Positions 14,463-24,848 of a stretch of DNA of 64,000 bases are shown piece by piece. A program made the position numbers and the translations under genes. Source of the DNA: Torreya grandis (taxonomy: Eukaryota; Streptophyta; Pinopsida; Cupressales; Taxaceae); the NCBI GenBank assembly GCA_037957365.1, contig JARHVA010001921.1, positions 2,039,501 to 2,103,500 on the forward strand, read 5' to 3'. The notes under the pieces were generated by a model. The model saw nothing but the letters and a program-made list of their open reading frames with translations. It was not told the DNA's origin and did no database searches. How positions within the stretch are numbered: position 1 is the stretch's first letter; every line of letters starts with the position of its first letter.

Positions 14463-15199
14463 TAGATGATATTTACTTATAAACATGCCAATTTTTGAAA
14501 TTTCCATCAGATGAAGGGGCATGATGATGCCAATTATGCTACCCAAAAGTTTGGTGTGGAATCCTCACCTCCATCTTAGAGTGCTCCACTTGAAACTGCA
14601 AATTAAATGTGTTCAATGAACCTCTACCTAACCATGACAAGGAGAATAAGAAGAAAAAGAATAAATCAAAGGCTAAGGCCCCTAATTCACCTTCTTTCTT
14701 TTCTACCTCTTTTGACCCCTCTTCCTAGGCTGACTTGAGAGGGAAAGCCAAGCACAAGAGTATCAAGTTTATTGTTGTTATTGACATAGCCTCTACTAGG
14801 TTTGAGTGCTTTGTCAAAACATGCTCAGGTCAGGTCACTGACCCTATTAGAGATACTAGTGGTTATGGGCCTCCTATCTAGCCCATGGGGGTAGGGAATC
14901 CCAAAGTTTGATTTGACTTTTGGCATAACATCCCTCCCCAATCTAGATAACATCATTACTCTATCATATAATATTTTTAGGGACTCTCAATTGGGATTAT
15001 CAATTTAGGACCTTCTTCACCTTTAACTGAGTAAAGGAGCCTCATCTTTGATGAGTTTGGTCTCTCTCACGAGGGCCCATTGTAGGATGATGTCTAAGTG
15101 TTATTAAAATTTGACACATTTGAGCACTCTCATCCTCCCATCCTATATTTTGACTCTACCTCTTTGCCATACACTTTGGTTCTTGCAAGTAGGGTTTAG
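14463..15199 (+). other. Decayed gag-pol linker of element Z
   Basis: A Lys-rich segment (about 14640-14690) and short Ser/Pro-rich fragments are readable only across several frames. No domain can be supported. By position it connects gag to the protease. Confidence 0.45.
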
Positions 15200-15724
15200 T
15201 TATCCCTCTACATTAAGACAACTATTAAAGACTACCATGTTAAGAGATGAATCTTTGATGAAGGATCTAAATTGAATATCATGCACCTGTGTGTGTTCAA
15301 TGAGTTAGGGATAAATCAAAATAAGCTCTCCAATTCTCACCATAAATGTGTTGGTTTCAATAATGACATAATTACACCAATAGGAAACATGAATATTCAA
15401 GTCAAGTTTGGCCCCAAGATGGTTAGGATTGAGTTTTATGTGATAGACTTGTATCTTTCATACAATATGATTCTTGGCCATCCTTTGACCAATGCCATAT
15501 AGGTTATCTCATCAATCACATTTTATATGGTTTAGTTCATGCATGAAGGTGAGATTGATACCATGGAGGTTGACCCAGATCTTTGGGCATTGCTCTATGA
15601 AAATACAAATCCCTCAAGTGAGGCTTTGGCTATCTCCTCATGGGGCTCTATGGACTCCCACACACCCCCTACTTCTGAGTCTCATTTTCTCAAGGATGAA
15701 TGTTATGATTTGGCTAAGTATTAA
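15200..15724 (+). pseudogene. Aspartic protease of element Z (broken)
   Basis: The retropepsin fold can be followed: FDEGSKLNIM carries the active-site turn as D-E-G rather than D-[ST]-G (about 15257-15286), then IGNMNIQVKFGPK and the C-terminal SYNMILGHPLTNAI ending at 15502. A separate open stretch 15539-15724 (61 codons) is the acidic protease-to-RT linker (MEVDPDLWALL...). The domain would cleave the Gag-Pol polyprotein. A stop follows NAI and the frame is lost between the pieces. Confidence 0.7.
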
Positions 15725-16394
15725 TTAGATTTCATTCCTTTAGAGTATAGAATAAGGTTGCTAACTTCCTCGTTGACTCAATGATTCTAGGCCAACTCTT
15801 CTCTTCTTGGATACCTCTTTCAATACATCTCTTCATACATTGAAATTTCCCTTGAATTGTACTTTTCCTGTTAGAGTAAAGTCTCTCTCAACACATCTCC
15901 CACTAAGACTACTGAAGTAGTTGAGTTTGATTTCAAGTGTTATTTCATTTATGTTATGGCACACAACCTATTCAAGGATAAAAATAAATATGTCAAGCTT
16001 ACGTGGGCTTACTATAAGTATCATTATCCCCTTAATCTTTTAGGTTTGGATATTTCTCTTTGATAGTGCAACCTATGGCATCCCATAGTGAATGTCTTGG
16101 AAGTTGAGCCTGAGGTGTTAGACCAATTACTCCCTCTTGTGCCTGAGTGTTTCAAGGAAGGAAAAATATTTTTAGATGTTAACCTTGGTACTTCAACAAG
16201 GCCAAAGATCAGCAACATTAGTGCTAGCCTTACTTTAGAGGAATGAGAGTCTTGGTCACCTTCTTGCATAAATTTATGGATGTATTCACTTGGGAATACA
16301 TTGATATGAAGGGCACGGATTCCAACATCATTATATATAGCATCCTTATGGATGATGGACCCATCTAGTTCACTAAAATTAATGACCAATGACA
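15725..16394 (+). other. Decayed protease-RT connector of element Z
   Basis: Lies between the protease and RT. Short fragments are readable but stops and shifts prevent a domain call. The minus-strand open frame 16024-16389 is antisense to this region and has no recognisable domain. Confidence 0.4.
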
Positions 16395-16699
16395 GTTAAA
16401 GTCTCCCAGTTAATCAAGATTGAGATTGAAAATCTCATCTGAATTGGTTTCATCCAAGCTATTGACTACCCTTGATGGGTTTCCAACATCATCCATATTC
16501 TCAAGAAGAATGGAGTGGTTTGGATTTTCATTGACTTTTGAGATCTTAATATGGCTTATCCAAAGGATAATTTTACCACTCCTTTGATCAACTAGATTAT
16601 AGACTCCACATCTAGTTTTGAGATCATGTCCCTCATAAATGGATTATCAAGGTACAACCAAATCTGGTTTACACCTAAAGACCAACACAAGATGACATT
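16395..16699 (+). pseudogene. Reverse transcriptase N-terminal part of element Z, truncated by insertion
   Basis: Gypsy RT fingers/palm motifs are read in order: GFIQAIDYP and WVSNI (standard family wording is GFIRPV.YPEWVSNIV), LKKNG, FIDF*DLNMAYPKDNF and INGLSRYNQI, then DQHKMTF, where the sequence leaves RT in mid-motif. The missing part (PWGTF..MPFGL, the YxDD catalytic box, RNase H, integrase) should resume to the right of the window. TAG replaces Arg and Trp codons in the motifs. Confidence 0.75.
16695..16699. repeat. Presumed left target-site duplication of LTR A (ACATT)
   Basis: These five bases precede the TG terminus of the family A LTR inside the RT of element Z. The partner is expected beyond the window, so the duplication cannot be confirmed here. 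Confidence 0.35.
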
Positions 16700-17573
16700 T
16701 GTATGCAATCAAAAATGCATCATGTATATAAATCAATCCTAACTCAAAGAAGATAGAGCATACCTATACTTTTGATTGGGAATACATTTGTTAAGTGGGA
16801 GCATGACCAATATGGGGATATATTAGACCTGGTTAGGGGATTATTTATCATAATATATTATGATAATATAGAATCATGGAATAACCATAAGGGGTCCCTA
16901 GGTTTTGATATTTCACCTATACTAATGACATTAAAAGTAAATCTATTTTAGTGCTCACTAAAGCTCATGACACAAAGTGGGGGTTAGAAATAATAAAACT
17001 AGACATGTATATAAGACATATACTCATGCCAATGTATACAAAATCCTAATACATGGAAGAAAAGAACAAATGTATTATCTATCTATTCTTATAAAGGATA
17101 AATAAAGCTAGGTATACTTACCTTTGAAGATGAACCCATTGAGCCTCAATCTCTCCCTTGGCCAAGGTGATTCACAAGAGGTTGTTGTGTATGTAAGGAT
17201 GAAAAAGAAAAATAATCTCTAGGCTACACAACCTATCAATGCATCTAAAAGACTTCTTCACAAGACAAGATCCATATCTCCAAAGAAAGTATGGAACCCT
17301 AAGCTTTACTTCTCAAGTAGAATGGTCAATAAGTACATGTTCATTCACTCTCACTTATTTTTCCTTTTCATAAAAAATGGTGGAAATGAACTTCTATATA
17401 GAGGCAAATTTGACCCTAAGCCCTTCTAAAAATCTTGGCCAATAGGGTCAACCCAGTCAACCTAGTATAGTTTTAGATAATAATTCACTAGGTCATGAGC
17501 TAGGTTAGCCAAATATCAACTAGATCCTAAGTAAAAAATACCTTAAAATGTATAGGGTTAACCTAGTTAACCC
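16700..17573 (-). repeat. LTR A fragment, minus strand, cut by element B
   Basis: The reverse complement matches 860-1593. Read on the minus strand it contains a TATATAG box near 17395-17402, the conserved AAAGGTAAGT donor-like string (about 17116-17126), and ends ...GATTGCATACA at 16700, an LTR-like CA end. Its 5' part is missing because element B begins at 17574 with TGTTGG. It disrupts the RT of element Z. Confidence 0.7.
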
Positions 17574-18066
17574 TGTTGGTTCATAGTTGTACACCTCATA
17601 CACTTGGCCTTGCACACTAGAAATAAAATGGCAAATAATGATGAAAACCCCACTAGTATGTCATTGTAGTCAGGGAAGGGTTTGACATCAAGATTCCAAT
17701 GAATGTATAAAATAACTAAGAGGCACCTAAAAAGGGTATGGTTATCTCCTTGATACTTTTGGCATTATTTGAACCAAGGTGAGAGGACCTATGGGGTAGC
17801 TTTCTCACATGGAGAGATTCTACAATTCAACTTCCATGGGGATTTTTAGCACAAAAGAAGGCACAAATATGACTAGGGCATAACCAAACTCATTCACTTC
17901 ACCTGAGAAGGGTTGTCATATAAAATGAATAAATGTACTATGTCATATATAAGATATTAAAGAGAGATTTGAAAATGATTACAACCTTCATTTTAAAGAA
18001 TTTTCAACAACAAAGGGGATAAATAAAACACTGCAATGCTAAGATTTAAAGCACAAAACATAAACA
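17574..18066 (-). repeat. Element B 3' LTR, segment 1 of 3
   Basis: Collinear with 61547-62030 of the right LTR, including a block with gaggacctatggggtagctt present in both. It is broken at 18067 by the copia element and resumes at 23530. Confidence 0.85.
18062..18066. repeat. Target-site duplication AAACA of the copia element (left); right copy 23530-23534
   Basis: AAACA immediately precedes the TG of the 5' LTR and AAACA immediately follows the CA of the 3' LTR. The uninterrupted B LTR shows the site once near 62030. Confidence 0.9.
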
Positions 18067-18135
18067 TGTTGAGTTGTGGAGCTAAAAGCTTCACTAATGA
18101 GCTAATGTGGAGGTTGTTGGGCTTACAAAGTAATT

Positions 18136-18250
18136 GGCATCAGTCAAAACCAACTGACATTGGTTAGGGGTCGACCGACATTGATTAGAGGTCGAATGGC
18201 ATCGGTTAGGGGTCAGCCGGCATCGGTCATCTTCAGACTGACACCGACTT
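18136..18250 (+). repeat. Six 21-bp units with GGCATCGGT/GACATTGGT core in copia LTR
   Basis: The central C of the cores falls at 18138, 18158, 18179, 18200, 18221 and 18242, a spacing of 20 then 21 bp throughout. Between cores the text is of the type TAGGGGTCGA. The 3' LTR has five units, with cores at 22969, 22989, 23010, 23031 and 23052. Some units contain ACCGAC, the core of plant DRE/CRT elements. A role in transcription is inference. Confidence 0.9.
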
Positions 18251-18362
18251 CTGTGCATTTCTAGAATTACTATTTTTAGAAGAATATATTTGAGCCTTTG
18301 ATTTAAGAGGTGGATATAAGGGTGGCGAATGCATGGCTCATGAACCCTAGTGTTGTAGTATA

Positions 18363-18370
18363 CTATATAG
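18363..18370 (+). promoter_or_regulatory. TATA box of copia 5' LTR
   Basis: CTATATAG lies downstream of the 21-bp repeats and is preserved in the 3' LTR. It would drive the genomic RNA. Position and sequence fit a U3/R boundary, but the start site is not known. Confidence 0.55.
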
Positions 18371-18429
18371 TAGGGTTAGATCCTCATAACATGTACAACA
18401 ATTCAGTAATTGAGTTGATTGTAATTGAT

Positions 18430-18432
<3 letters not shown>

Positions 18433-18492
<60 letters not shown>
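18433..18492 (+). repeat. (GA)30 microsatellite inside copia 5' LTR
   Basis: Thirty GA units without interruption. The matching site in the 3' LTR (23241-23314) is (GT)25(GA)12. The open frames across it (Arg/Glu repeats) are artefacts of the repeat. Confidence 0.95.
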
Positions 18493-18494
<2 letters not shown>

Positions 18495-18709
18495 TCTTGA
18501 GGGAGAATTACTGTACATCTGTGAGGTGTGAGGAGAGAGAGATTTCTTCATTGTATTTCCTTGAGGAAGAGTTTAATACAAAATGGTTGTTTCTTGTATC
18601 TCCTATTATTTGTTGTTTTTGATTTCTAGTTACTTATTACTTCTAGTTTCAATTCTATGTTTAGTTGCTTATACAAAAGTAATCAATTGTACTCTAAGAT
18701 CCTAACAAC

Positions 18710-18722
18710 TAGTATTAGAGTG
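18710..18722 (+). other. Primer binding site (initiator Met tRNA type), degenerate
   Basis: TAGTATTAGAGTG lies 2 nt after the LTR end. The usual plant copia site is TGGTATCAGAGCC; the differences are three transitions and the final base. It would prime minus-strand DNA synthesis. Confidence 0.7.
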
Positions 18723-18785
18723 TGTTAGTGTTTGTTGATTATATAATTTACTCACAGGGGTTTCTGATTAAGTGGGAGCAAAGCA

Positions 18786-19597
18786 ATGGCAGAAGAAAGT
18801 AAACTAAGAATGGAGAAATTCAATGGCAAGAATTATCAATTATGGAGGATGCAGATTGAAGATTATCTATATCAAAAAGATCTATATTTACCATTGGGTG
18901 GGGTTTCAAGGAAGCCCATAGATATGGAAGATGAAGAATGGAATGTTCTTGATAGAAAGGCTCTTGGATCTATAAGGTTGGGCCTGGTAGCTTCTGTGTT
19001 TTCCAACTTATCATAGGCAAAGACAATGGTAGAGTTAATGGATACTTTGGCAAATTTATATGAAAAACCCTTAGCTTCAAATAAGGTATATCTTATGAAG
19101 CAATTATTTAATTTGCAAATGCAGGAAGGTGGATCTGTATCTAATCATCTTAATGATTTCCATACAATAGTAAATTAGTTAAATTCAATCAAAATAGTTT
19201 TTGATAATGAAATTAAGGCTCTCTTAATCTTATGCTCTTTACCTGAAAGTTGGCATAGTTTGGTAATGGCAGTTAGTAATATTGCATCTACTTCAAATAT
19301 CTTGAAAGTTGATGATGTTGTTAGTGTAATCTTGAATGAATAAATTCATAGGAAAAGCACAGGGGAAACATCAAGTAATGCTTTAAGTGTTTAAAGCAGG
19401 GGAAGGCTAAGAGAGAAGGGAAAGCAAGGGAAATCAAGGTCAAAGATGGGAAGTAGATCCAAATCTAGAAATGGAAGAATAACCTGCTAGAATTATGGAA
19501 AGAAAGGGCATGCAAAGAAATATTTTTGGTTGAAGGATAACAAAGAAAATCAGCATGAAGGTAATAAAGAAGCAAAAGTTGCAGGTATTGTTGCATA
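18786..19597 (+). pseudogene. Copia gag (capsid/nucleocapsid), with stops
   Basis: Starts MAEESKLRMEKFNGKNYQLW, a standard copia Gag opening. The frame runs to LVASVFSNLS, hits TAG, and continues through [34 protein letters not shown] and a basic segment. The zinc knuckle is recognisable as GKKGHAKKYF but the second and last Cys of CX2CX4HX4C are Tyr and Phe, and a TAG lies inside it. At least six stops are present. Gag would coat element RNA. Frame 0 is kept into the protease, so gag and pol were one polyprotein, as usual for copia. Confidence 0.85.
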
Positions 19598-19616
19598 AGA
19601 TGCTCTTATATTTTTT

Positions 19617-20936
19617 TTGGATAATAAAGTAGAATCATGGGTTTTAGATTCTAGTGCCTCTTTCCATGCAACCCCAAATAGAGAATTTTTCAATGATTAT
19701 GTCCATGGAGATTGTGGAAAAGTTTATTTAGGGGATGATGAGCCTTGTAAAATTGTTGGCAAAGGAAAAGTGCAGCTGAAATTGCAGAATGGAAACACAT
19801 GGGTGTTGAAGGATGTCATGCATGTACCCATTCTGAAGAGGAATCTAATTTCTATAGGAAAGTTGGGTGATGAGGGTTGCATAGTAACTCTCACAGCTGA
19901 ATCTTGGAAATTTTCCAAAGGTGTACTTGTATTAGTAAAAGGTAAGAGAGTAGGTACACTTTATCTATCTACTTGTATTACTGATTATTCTCTTTTTGTT
20001 TTATTTACTTCAGATGTAGATGCAAATTTGTGGCACTGTAGACTTGGTCACATGAGTGAGAAGGGAATGAATGTTCTTAAGTCAAAAGATAAGCTTTCAG
20101 ATTTGAAAAGCATAGATCTAGATTTCTATGAGAATTGTACTTTTGGGAAACAAAAGAAAGTGAGGTTTCTCAAAACTGGGTCAACAAAGAAGAAGCACAA
20201 GTTGGATCTTGTTCACATTGATATGTGGGGACTAGCTCAAGTAGGTTCTATTAGAGGATCACAGTATTATGTTTCTTTCATTGATGATGCTACAAGAAAG
20301 GTATGGGTTTATTGCATAAAAAGGAAGTCTGATGTTTTTGACACATTTGAGAAATGGAAAGCTTTGGTTGAGAATGAAAGAGGTTTGAGATTGAAGTGCC
20401 TTAGATCTAACAATGGTAGTGATTACTATAGCAATAAATTCAATAGTTACTATTCTATGAGTGGAATACATAGGGAAAGGATGGTTCTAATGACACCTTA
20501 GCAAAATGAAGTTGTTGAAAGGATGAATAAAATAATAATGGAGTGTGCATGGAGTATGAGGTTGCATGCTGGTTTGCCCTTACAATTTTGGGTAGAAGTT
20601 ATAGATACTATGATTTACCTGATTAATAGAAGACCTTCTACTACACTAGATGGTGTAATTCTAGAAGAGGCTTGGATAGGTAAAAAGGTAGATCTTTCAT
20701 TTCTCAAAGTTTTTGGTTTTGAAGCTTTTGTGCACATTGATAAAGAAAATAGAAAGAAGCTGGATGCTAAATCTATGCAGTGCATTTTCATTGGTTATGG
20801 TTTTGGATATTTCAGATTCTAGTTGTGGAATTTAAAAAATAACAAAATTATTAGAAGCCGTGATTTAGTTTTCAATGAGAAGGTGATGTATAGTGATCAG
20901 CTCAAGAGGCTGAATAATTCTGAGTAGGGCAATCTT
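19617..20936 (+). pseudogene. Copia protease and integrase
   Basis: The 294-codon open part begins near the protease active site WVLDSSASFHAT (D-S-S in place of D-[ST]-G) and continues through the LWHCRLGHMSEKGM gag-pre-integrase His box. The partner Cys pair is damaged (YENC). The integrase core follows: LDLVHIDMWG carries the first catalytic Asp, while the second, normally in RSDNG, reads RSNNG (Asp to Asn). The Glu box reads VVERMNK after a TAG in place of Gln (20500). The second open part 20523-20822 holds the integrase C-terminal segment LINRRPSTTL...KVFGFEAFVHI. It would insert cDNA into host chromatin. Both the lost catalytic Asp and the stops disable it. Confidence 0.9.
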
Positions 20937-21008
20937 GATTTGGAAGAGGTTATGATCTAAAATGAGATCGTGGGTAAAAATTATCACTCATAAAAAAACA
21001 TAGAGACT

Positions 21009-21122
21009 GACATCAATCAGGTGGAAATTGATGTCAGTCAGGTGGAAATTGGCATTGATCAAGAGGAATCGACATCAGTCAGGTGCAGACCAGAATCGAT
21101 CAGAGATGATCGGGATCAGTCA
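21009..21122 (+). repeat. 21-bp repeats in the copia integrase-RT linker (7-residue repeats)
   Basis: About five to six units of the type gacatcagtcaggtggaaat, mostly in phase with the frame, so the protein reads repeating INQVEID / VSQVEID. The first two units are nearly identical; later units diverge. The core GACATCAGTCAGG resembles the cores of the LTR repeats. The linker in relatives is acidic and variable; the repeat is unusual. Confidence 0.85.
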
Positions 21123-21290
21123 CTGTCAGAAGAAAATTTGGGTGGACAACAAGCTGTAAATGAGTCTCAAATGCCCATAAGGAGGTCTAAAAGGGTAATT
21201 AAACCTCCAATTCATTATTCCCCTTCTTTATACTACTCATTGCTCACTGATGGTGGAGAACCAAAAAGTTTTGATGAGGTAATGTAGGTA

Positions 21291-22810
21291 GAATCTAGGA
21301 AACAATGGGAGCATGGCATGAATGAGGAAATTGATTCCTTGGAAGAGAACCATATGTGGGATTTGGTTGAGTTTCCGACTGGAAAGAAAGCACTAAAAAA
21401 CAAATGGGTATATAGGTTAAAGGAAGGAGAGAATGGACAAATGAGACATAAGGCCAGGTTGGTAGTAAAGGGATTTGCACAAAAACTAGGTATTGATTTT
21501 GGTGAAATTTTTTTCCTATAGTAAAGATGACTTCTATTCAGACTGTATTATCTTTAGTTGCTATTGAGGATTTGCATCTTGAGCAGCTTGATGTTAAGAC
21601 AACATTTCTTCATGAAGATTTGGATGAAGAGATATATATGGATCAGCCAGAAGGTTTTGAGGTCAAAGGTAAGGAGAAACTTGTGTGCAGGTTGAAGAAA
21701 AGCTTATATGGTCTTAAGCAAGCTCCAAGACAATGGTATTTGAGGTTTGATAGGTTTATGACAAAGCATGGATTTAGTAAATGTCAATCTAACCATTGTG
21801 TTTATTTTAATAGATTGGATAATGGTAGTTATATTATCTTGTTACTGTATGTAGATGATATGCTTGTTGCAGGTTCACACATGTAAGAAATTACTAAGCT
21901 TAAGGTAAAATTAGCTCACACATTTGCCATGAAGGATTTAGGAGCAGCAAAGAAAATCCTTGGCATGAGTATTAAGAGAGATAGGAAAAATCATAGTTTG
22001 ATTTTATCTCAAGAGGATTATGTGAATAAGGTGTTGGAGAGGTTCAATATGCAGGATGTAAAACCGATAAGCACACTTATGGCTGGACACTTCAAGTTGA
22101 GAAAAGAACAGTGTCCTAAATCACATGATGAGGTTGAGTACATGAGTAGAGTTCCATATGCTTCAGCAATTGGGAGCTTGATGTATGCAATGGTATGTAC
22201 TAGACCAGATATTGCCTAAGCAATGGGAGTTGTCAGCAAGTTTATGCCCAATCCAAGAAAGGAACACTAGAATGTAGTTTAGTGGATTCTCAGATATCTG
22301 AGAGGGACCAGTAGTAGGCATTTATGTTATGGAGGGTCAAACACTTCTCTACATGAGTATGTAGATTCAGATATCGCTGGTGACTTGGATGGTAGGAGAT
22401 GCAACTTAGGATATGTGTTCACTGTTAGTGGAATGGCGGTTAGCTAGATTTCAAAGTTGTAGAAGGTTGTTGCCTTGTCTACTACAGAGGCATAATACAT
22501 TGCAGTCACAGAGGCTAGCAAGGAAATGATTTGGATGACTCGATTCATGGAAGAGTTGGGAAAGGAGCAAGAGAGTTACAGATTATACAGTGATAGTCAA
22601 AGTGAAATTCATTTGGCAAAGAATTCATCCTTTCATTCAAGAACCAAACATTTATAGCTTAGGTACCACTTCATTAGATAGGTATTGGAGGATGGACAAT
22701 TGAAGCTGGAAAAGATCCATACGGATAAGAACCCTGCTGATATGTTAATAAAGCCGATAACAAAGGAGAAGTTGAATCTTCATTCAACTTTTGTTGGTCT
22801 TCAAGATTGA
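21291..22810 (+). pseudogene. Copia reverse transcriptase and RNase H
   Basis: RT begins near KQWEHGMNEEIDSL with the NKWVYRLK and HKARLVVKGFAQ motifs. A one-base deletion in a T run (about 21507-21513) shifts the frame before PIVKMTSI. The frame then runs through DVKTTFLHEDLDEEIYMDQP, SLYGLKQAPRQWY and the catalytic LLYVDDM, which is intact. Connection motifs are ILGMSIKRDR and YASAIGSLMYAM. RNase H follows: DSDIAGDLDGRR, LSTTEA (stop instead of Glu), RLYSDSQSEIHLAKN, NPADMLIKPI, ending at TGA 22808-22810. Stops replace Gln, Trp and Glu codons. It would copy the RNA into DNA in the cytoplasm. Confidence 0.92.
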
Positions 22811-22886
22811 ACTTGAAGAGGGAGAAACAAGCCAGAGATGTTTAGAGGATACTGCTATATAGGTACAAGTGCAACTATTTATCTCC

Positions 22887-22897
22887 AAGTGGGAGAT
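22887..22897 (+). other. Polypurine tract of copia element
   Basis: AAGTGGGAGAT directly abuts the 3' LTR, as in most plant copia elements. It primes plus-strand synthesis. Confidence 0.85.
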
Positions 22898-23236
22898 TGT
22901 TGAGTTGTGGAGCTAAAAGCTTCACTAATGAGCTAATGTGGAGGTTGTTGGGCTTACATAGTAACTGGCATCGATCAGAACCAATTGACATCAGTTAGGG
23001 GTTGATCGGCATCGGTTAGGGGTCGAATAGCATCGGTCATCTTCAGACTGACATGGACTTCTATGCATTTCTAGAATTACTATTTTTAGAAGAACAAATT
23101 TGAGCCTTTGATTTAAGAGGTGGATCTAAGGATGGCGAATGCATGGCTCATGAACCCTAGTGTTGTAGTATACTATATAGTAGGGTTAGATCCTCATAGC
23201 ATGTACAATAATTCAGTAATTGAGTTGATTGTAATT

Positions 23237-23314
<78 letters not shown>

Positions 23315-23529
23315 ACTCTTGAGGAAGAATTACTATACATCTACGAGGTGTGAGGAGAGAGATATTTCTTCATTGTATTTCCTTCTAGAAGATTTTAATA
23401 TAGAATGGTTGTTTCTTGTATCTCTTATTATTTGTTGTTTCTGATTTCTAGTTACTTATTACTTCTGGTTTCAATTCTATGTTTAGTTACTTATACAAAA
23501 GTAATAAATTGTACTATAAGATCCTAACA
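22898..23529 (+). repeat. Copia 3' LTR
   Basis: Same termini as the 5' LTR. Five 21-bp units instead of six, and the microsatellite is of different sequence. Scattered substitutions indicate an insertion that is not recent. Confidence 0.95.
23241..23314 (+). repeat. (GT)25(GA)12 microsatellite inside copia 3' LTR
   Basis: Occupies exactly the place of the pure GA tract in the 5' LTR. Open frames across it are artefacts. Confidence 0.95.
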
Positions 23530-24335
23530 AAACACAGGTTAAGTATACAATATTTATGCATCTTCAAGCAAATAACACTCATAATATATAATTGGGTGTA
23601 TTATTTGTAGGGTAGGATAGGGTAGGACACATTGATAGTTATAAAAAAGAGGGTGGTGCATTGGCAGTCTTTAAACAACAAGGATTCTTTCAACATTCAT
23701 GACATCACCTATTACAAAGATGCAAAAAACTTAAATGCAAGCTAGTAGAACTACCAGTATTGATTTACACTTATTGGTACCAATAAAATACAAATACCCA
23801 AATGATCCTTGAAATTCTAGAACATACACTAAAACTAGAATATCACATGCCTTTTCCCATTGAATCCATAAAATTCAAGTGACCTAACAAGTTGTTCAAT
23901 AACATATCCTAAAATAATTCACAAAGGGTTTATAATCTAAATCTATGCTCAAAATGACAACTAGTAATGAGCATAAACCCAAATGTCCAATCAATAGTAT
24001 TTTTAAAACATATTACTGCACTTCATCCACATAAATTAGTAGAGAACCACAAGCATTTTCATTAACTTTGCAAGAAAATATTACACATCAGTGTTTCAAA
24101 ATTCTGCCATGGGGACAAGCATGGTGGATTTACTCCATGTTGGATATGGGAAACATTTAAACATCCTCTTAGAGCTTGTTAATGGCTATAAAATTGTAAC
24201 CACCTTAGCACGAGAGACAAAATGCACACAAAAATGATCCAAAAATGTGGAAGAGCCTATATTAAGGAAGAAAAACCACCAAAAATAACAATAAACATAA
24301 TTGCTAACTAACCTCATAAATAGAGGAAAATCCCT

Positions 24336-24344
24336 CTATTTATA
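24336..24344 (-). promoter_or_regulatory. TATA box of element B LTR (left copy)
   Basis: Minus strand reads TATAAATAG followed by AGGG; the same box is at 62844-62852 in the right LTR. It supports minus-strand transcription of B. Confidence 0.6.
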
Positions 24345-24712
24345 CATCTGTTACCCATTTCAAATATGTAACTGCCAAAGTCCCACCAAGATGCTCCAAT
24401 ATAGAATAGATCCTTTGCCACATTTGGAATCTTCATGTATTTTCAATGAAAATGATCATTGCAACTAATTTTATAACAAATTATGAAGATCCAGATCACA
24501 TCCTTTGATTTCTTGGCTGCAGATGCTCCTTACACAAGATAGAAGGAGAATATTCATGGTGGAGGGAAAACAAACCATTTTTATTTATGTGGAACTGCCT
24601 TAATATGCCATGGATCACTTGCTTGCATAGTTGAAACCTTTTAGGCATCTTCTCTTCCCTTTATGTATGCCATGGAATAACTTGGTCTTGTAATGATTTC
24701 TTAGGAATATTT

Positions 24713-24848
24713 TGGATCCATGGTTATTTGAATGATCTTCTTTGGGTGGTCCAATTTGGATTTTTAGACCCATAATTTCCTGGATCCATGGTTATTCGAA
24801 TGATCTTCTTTGGGTGGTCCAATTTGGATTTTCAAACCTACAATTTCC
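24713..24848. repeat. 68-bp tandem duplication in B LTR (left copy only)
   Basis: Unit 24713-24780, beginning tggatccatggttatt, is repeated at 24781-24848 with few differences. The right LTR has one unit (about 63220-63288), so the duplication arose after insertion of B. Confidence 0.9.

Larger units (their letters stand above)
12771..16699 (+). mobile_element. Element Z: degenerate Ty3/gypsy retrotransposon, 5' part only
   Basis: Gag, aspartic protease and the first third of RT can be read in order on the plus strand, with many stops and frameshifts. The element is cut inside RT at 16699/16700 by the family A LTR. The rest of its pol and its 3' LTR should lie beyond the right edge of the window. 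Its 5' LTR was not identified. It is the oldest, outermost layer of the nest seen here. Confidence 0.75.
18067..18707 (+). repeat. Copia 5' LTR
   Basis: Begins TGTTGAGTTGTGG and ends GATCCTAACA. Contains six 21-bp repeat units (18136-18250), a TATA box at 18363-18370 and a long GA tract. Compared with the 3' LTR it has one more 21-bp unit and a different microsatellite. Confidence 0.95.
18067..23529 (+). mobile_element. Complete but inactive Ty1/copia retrotransposon, Tork/Tnt1-like
   Basis: A 5463-bp element with LTRs of 641 and 632 bp, termini TGTTGAG...CTAACA, a degenerate initiator-Met primer site, gag, protease, integrase, RT and RNase H in copia order, a polypurine tract and a 5-bp AAACA duplication. 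The RT segment ILGMSIKRDR and the box KPISTLMAGHFKLR place it near the Tork/Tnt1 lineage. About a dozen in-frame stops, one frameshift and mutated active sites make it inactive. It sits in the left LTR of element B. Confidence 0.95.

Noticed and set aside
18310..18622. Open frames with Arg/Glu repeats (and Cys/Val repeats at 23120-23444)
   Set aside because: They are translations of the GA and GT microsatellites inside the copia LTRs.
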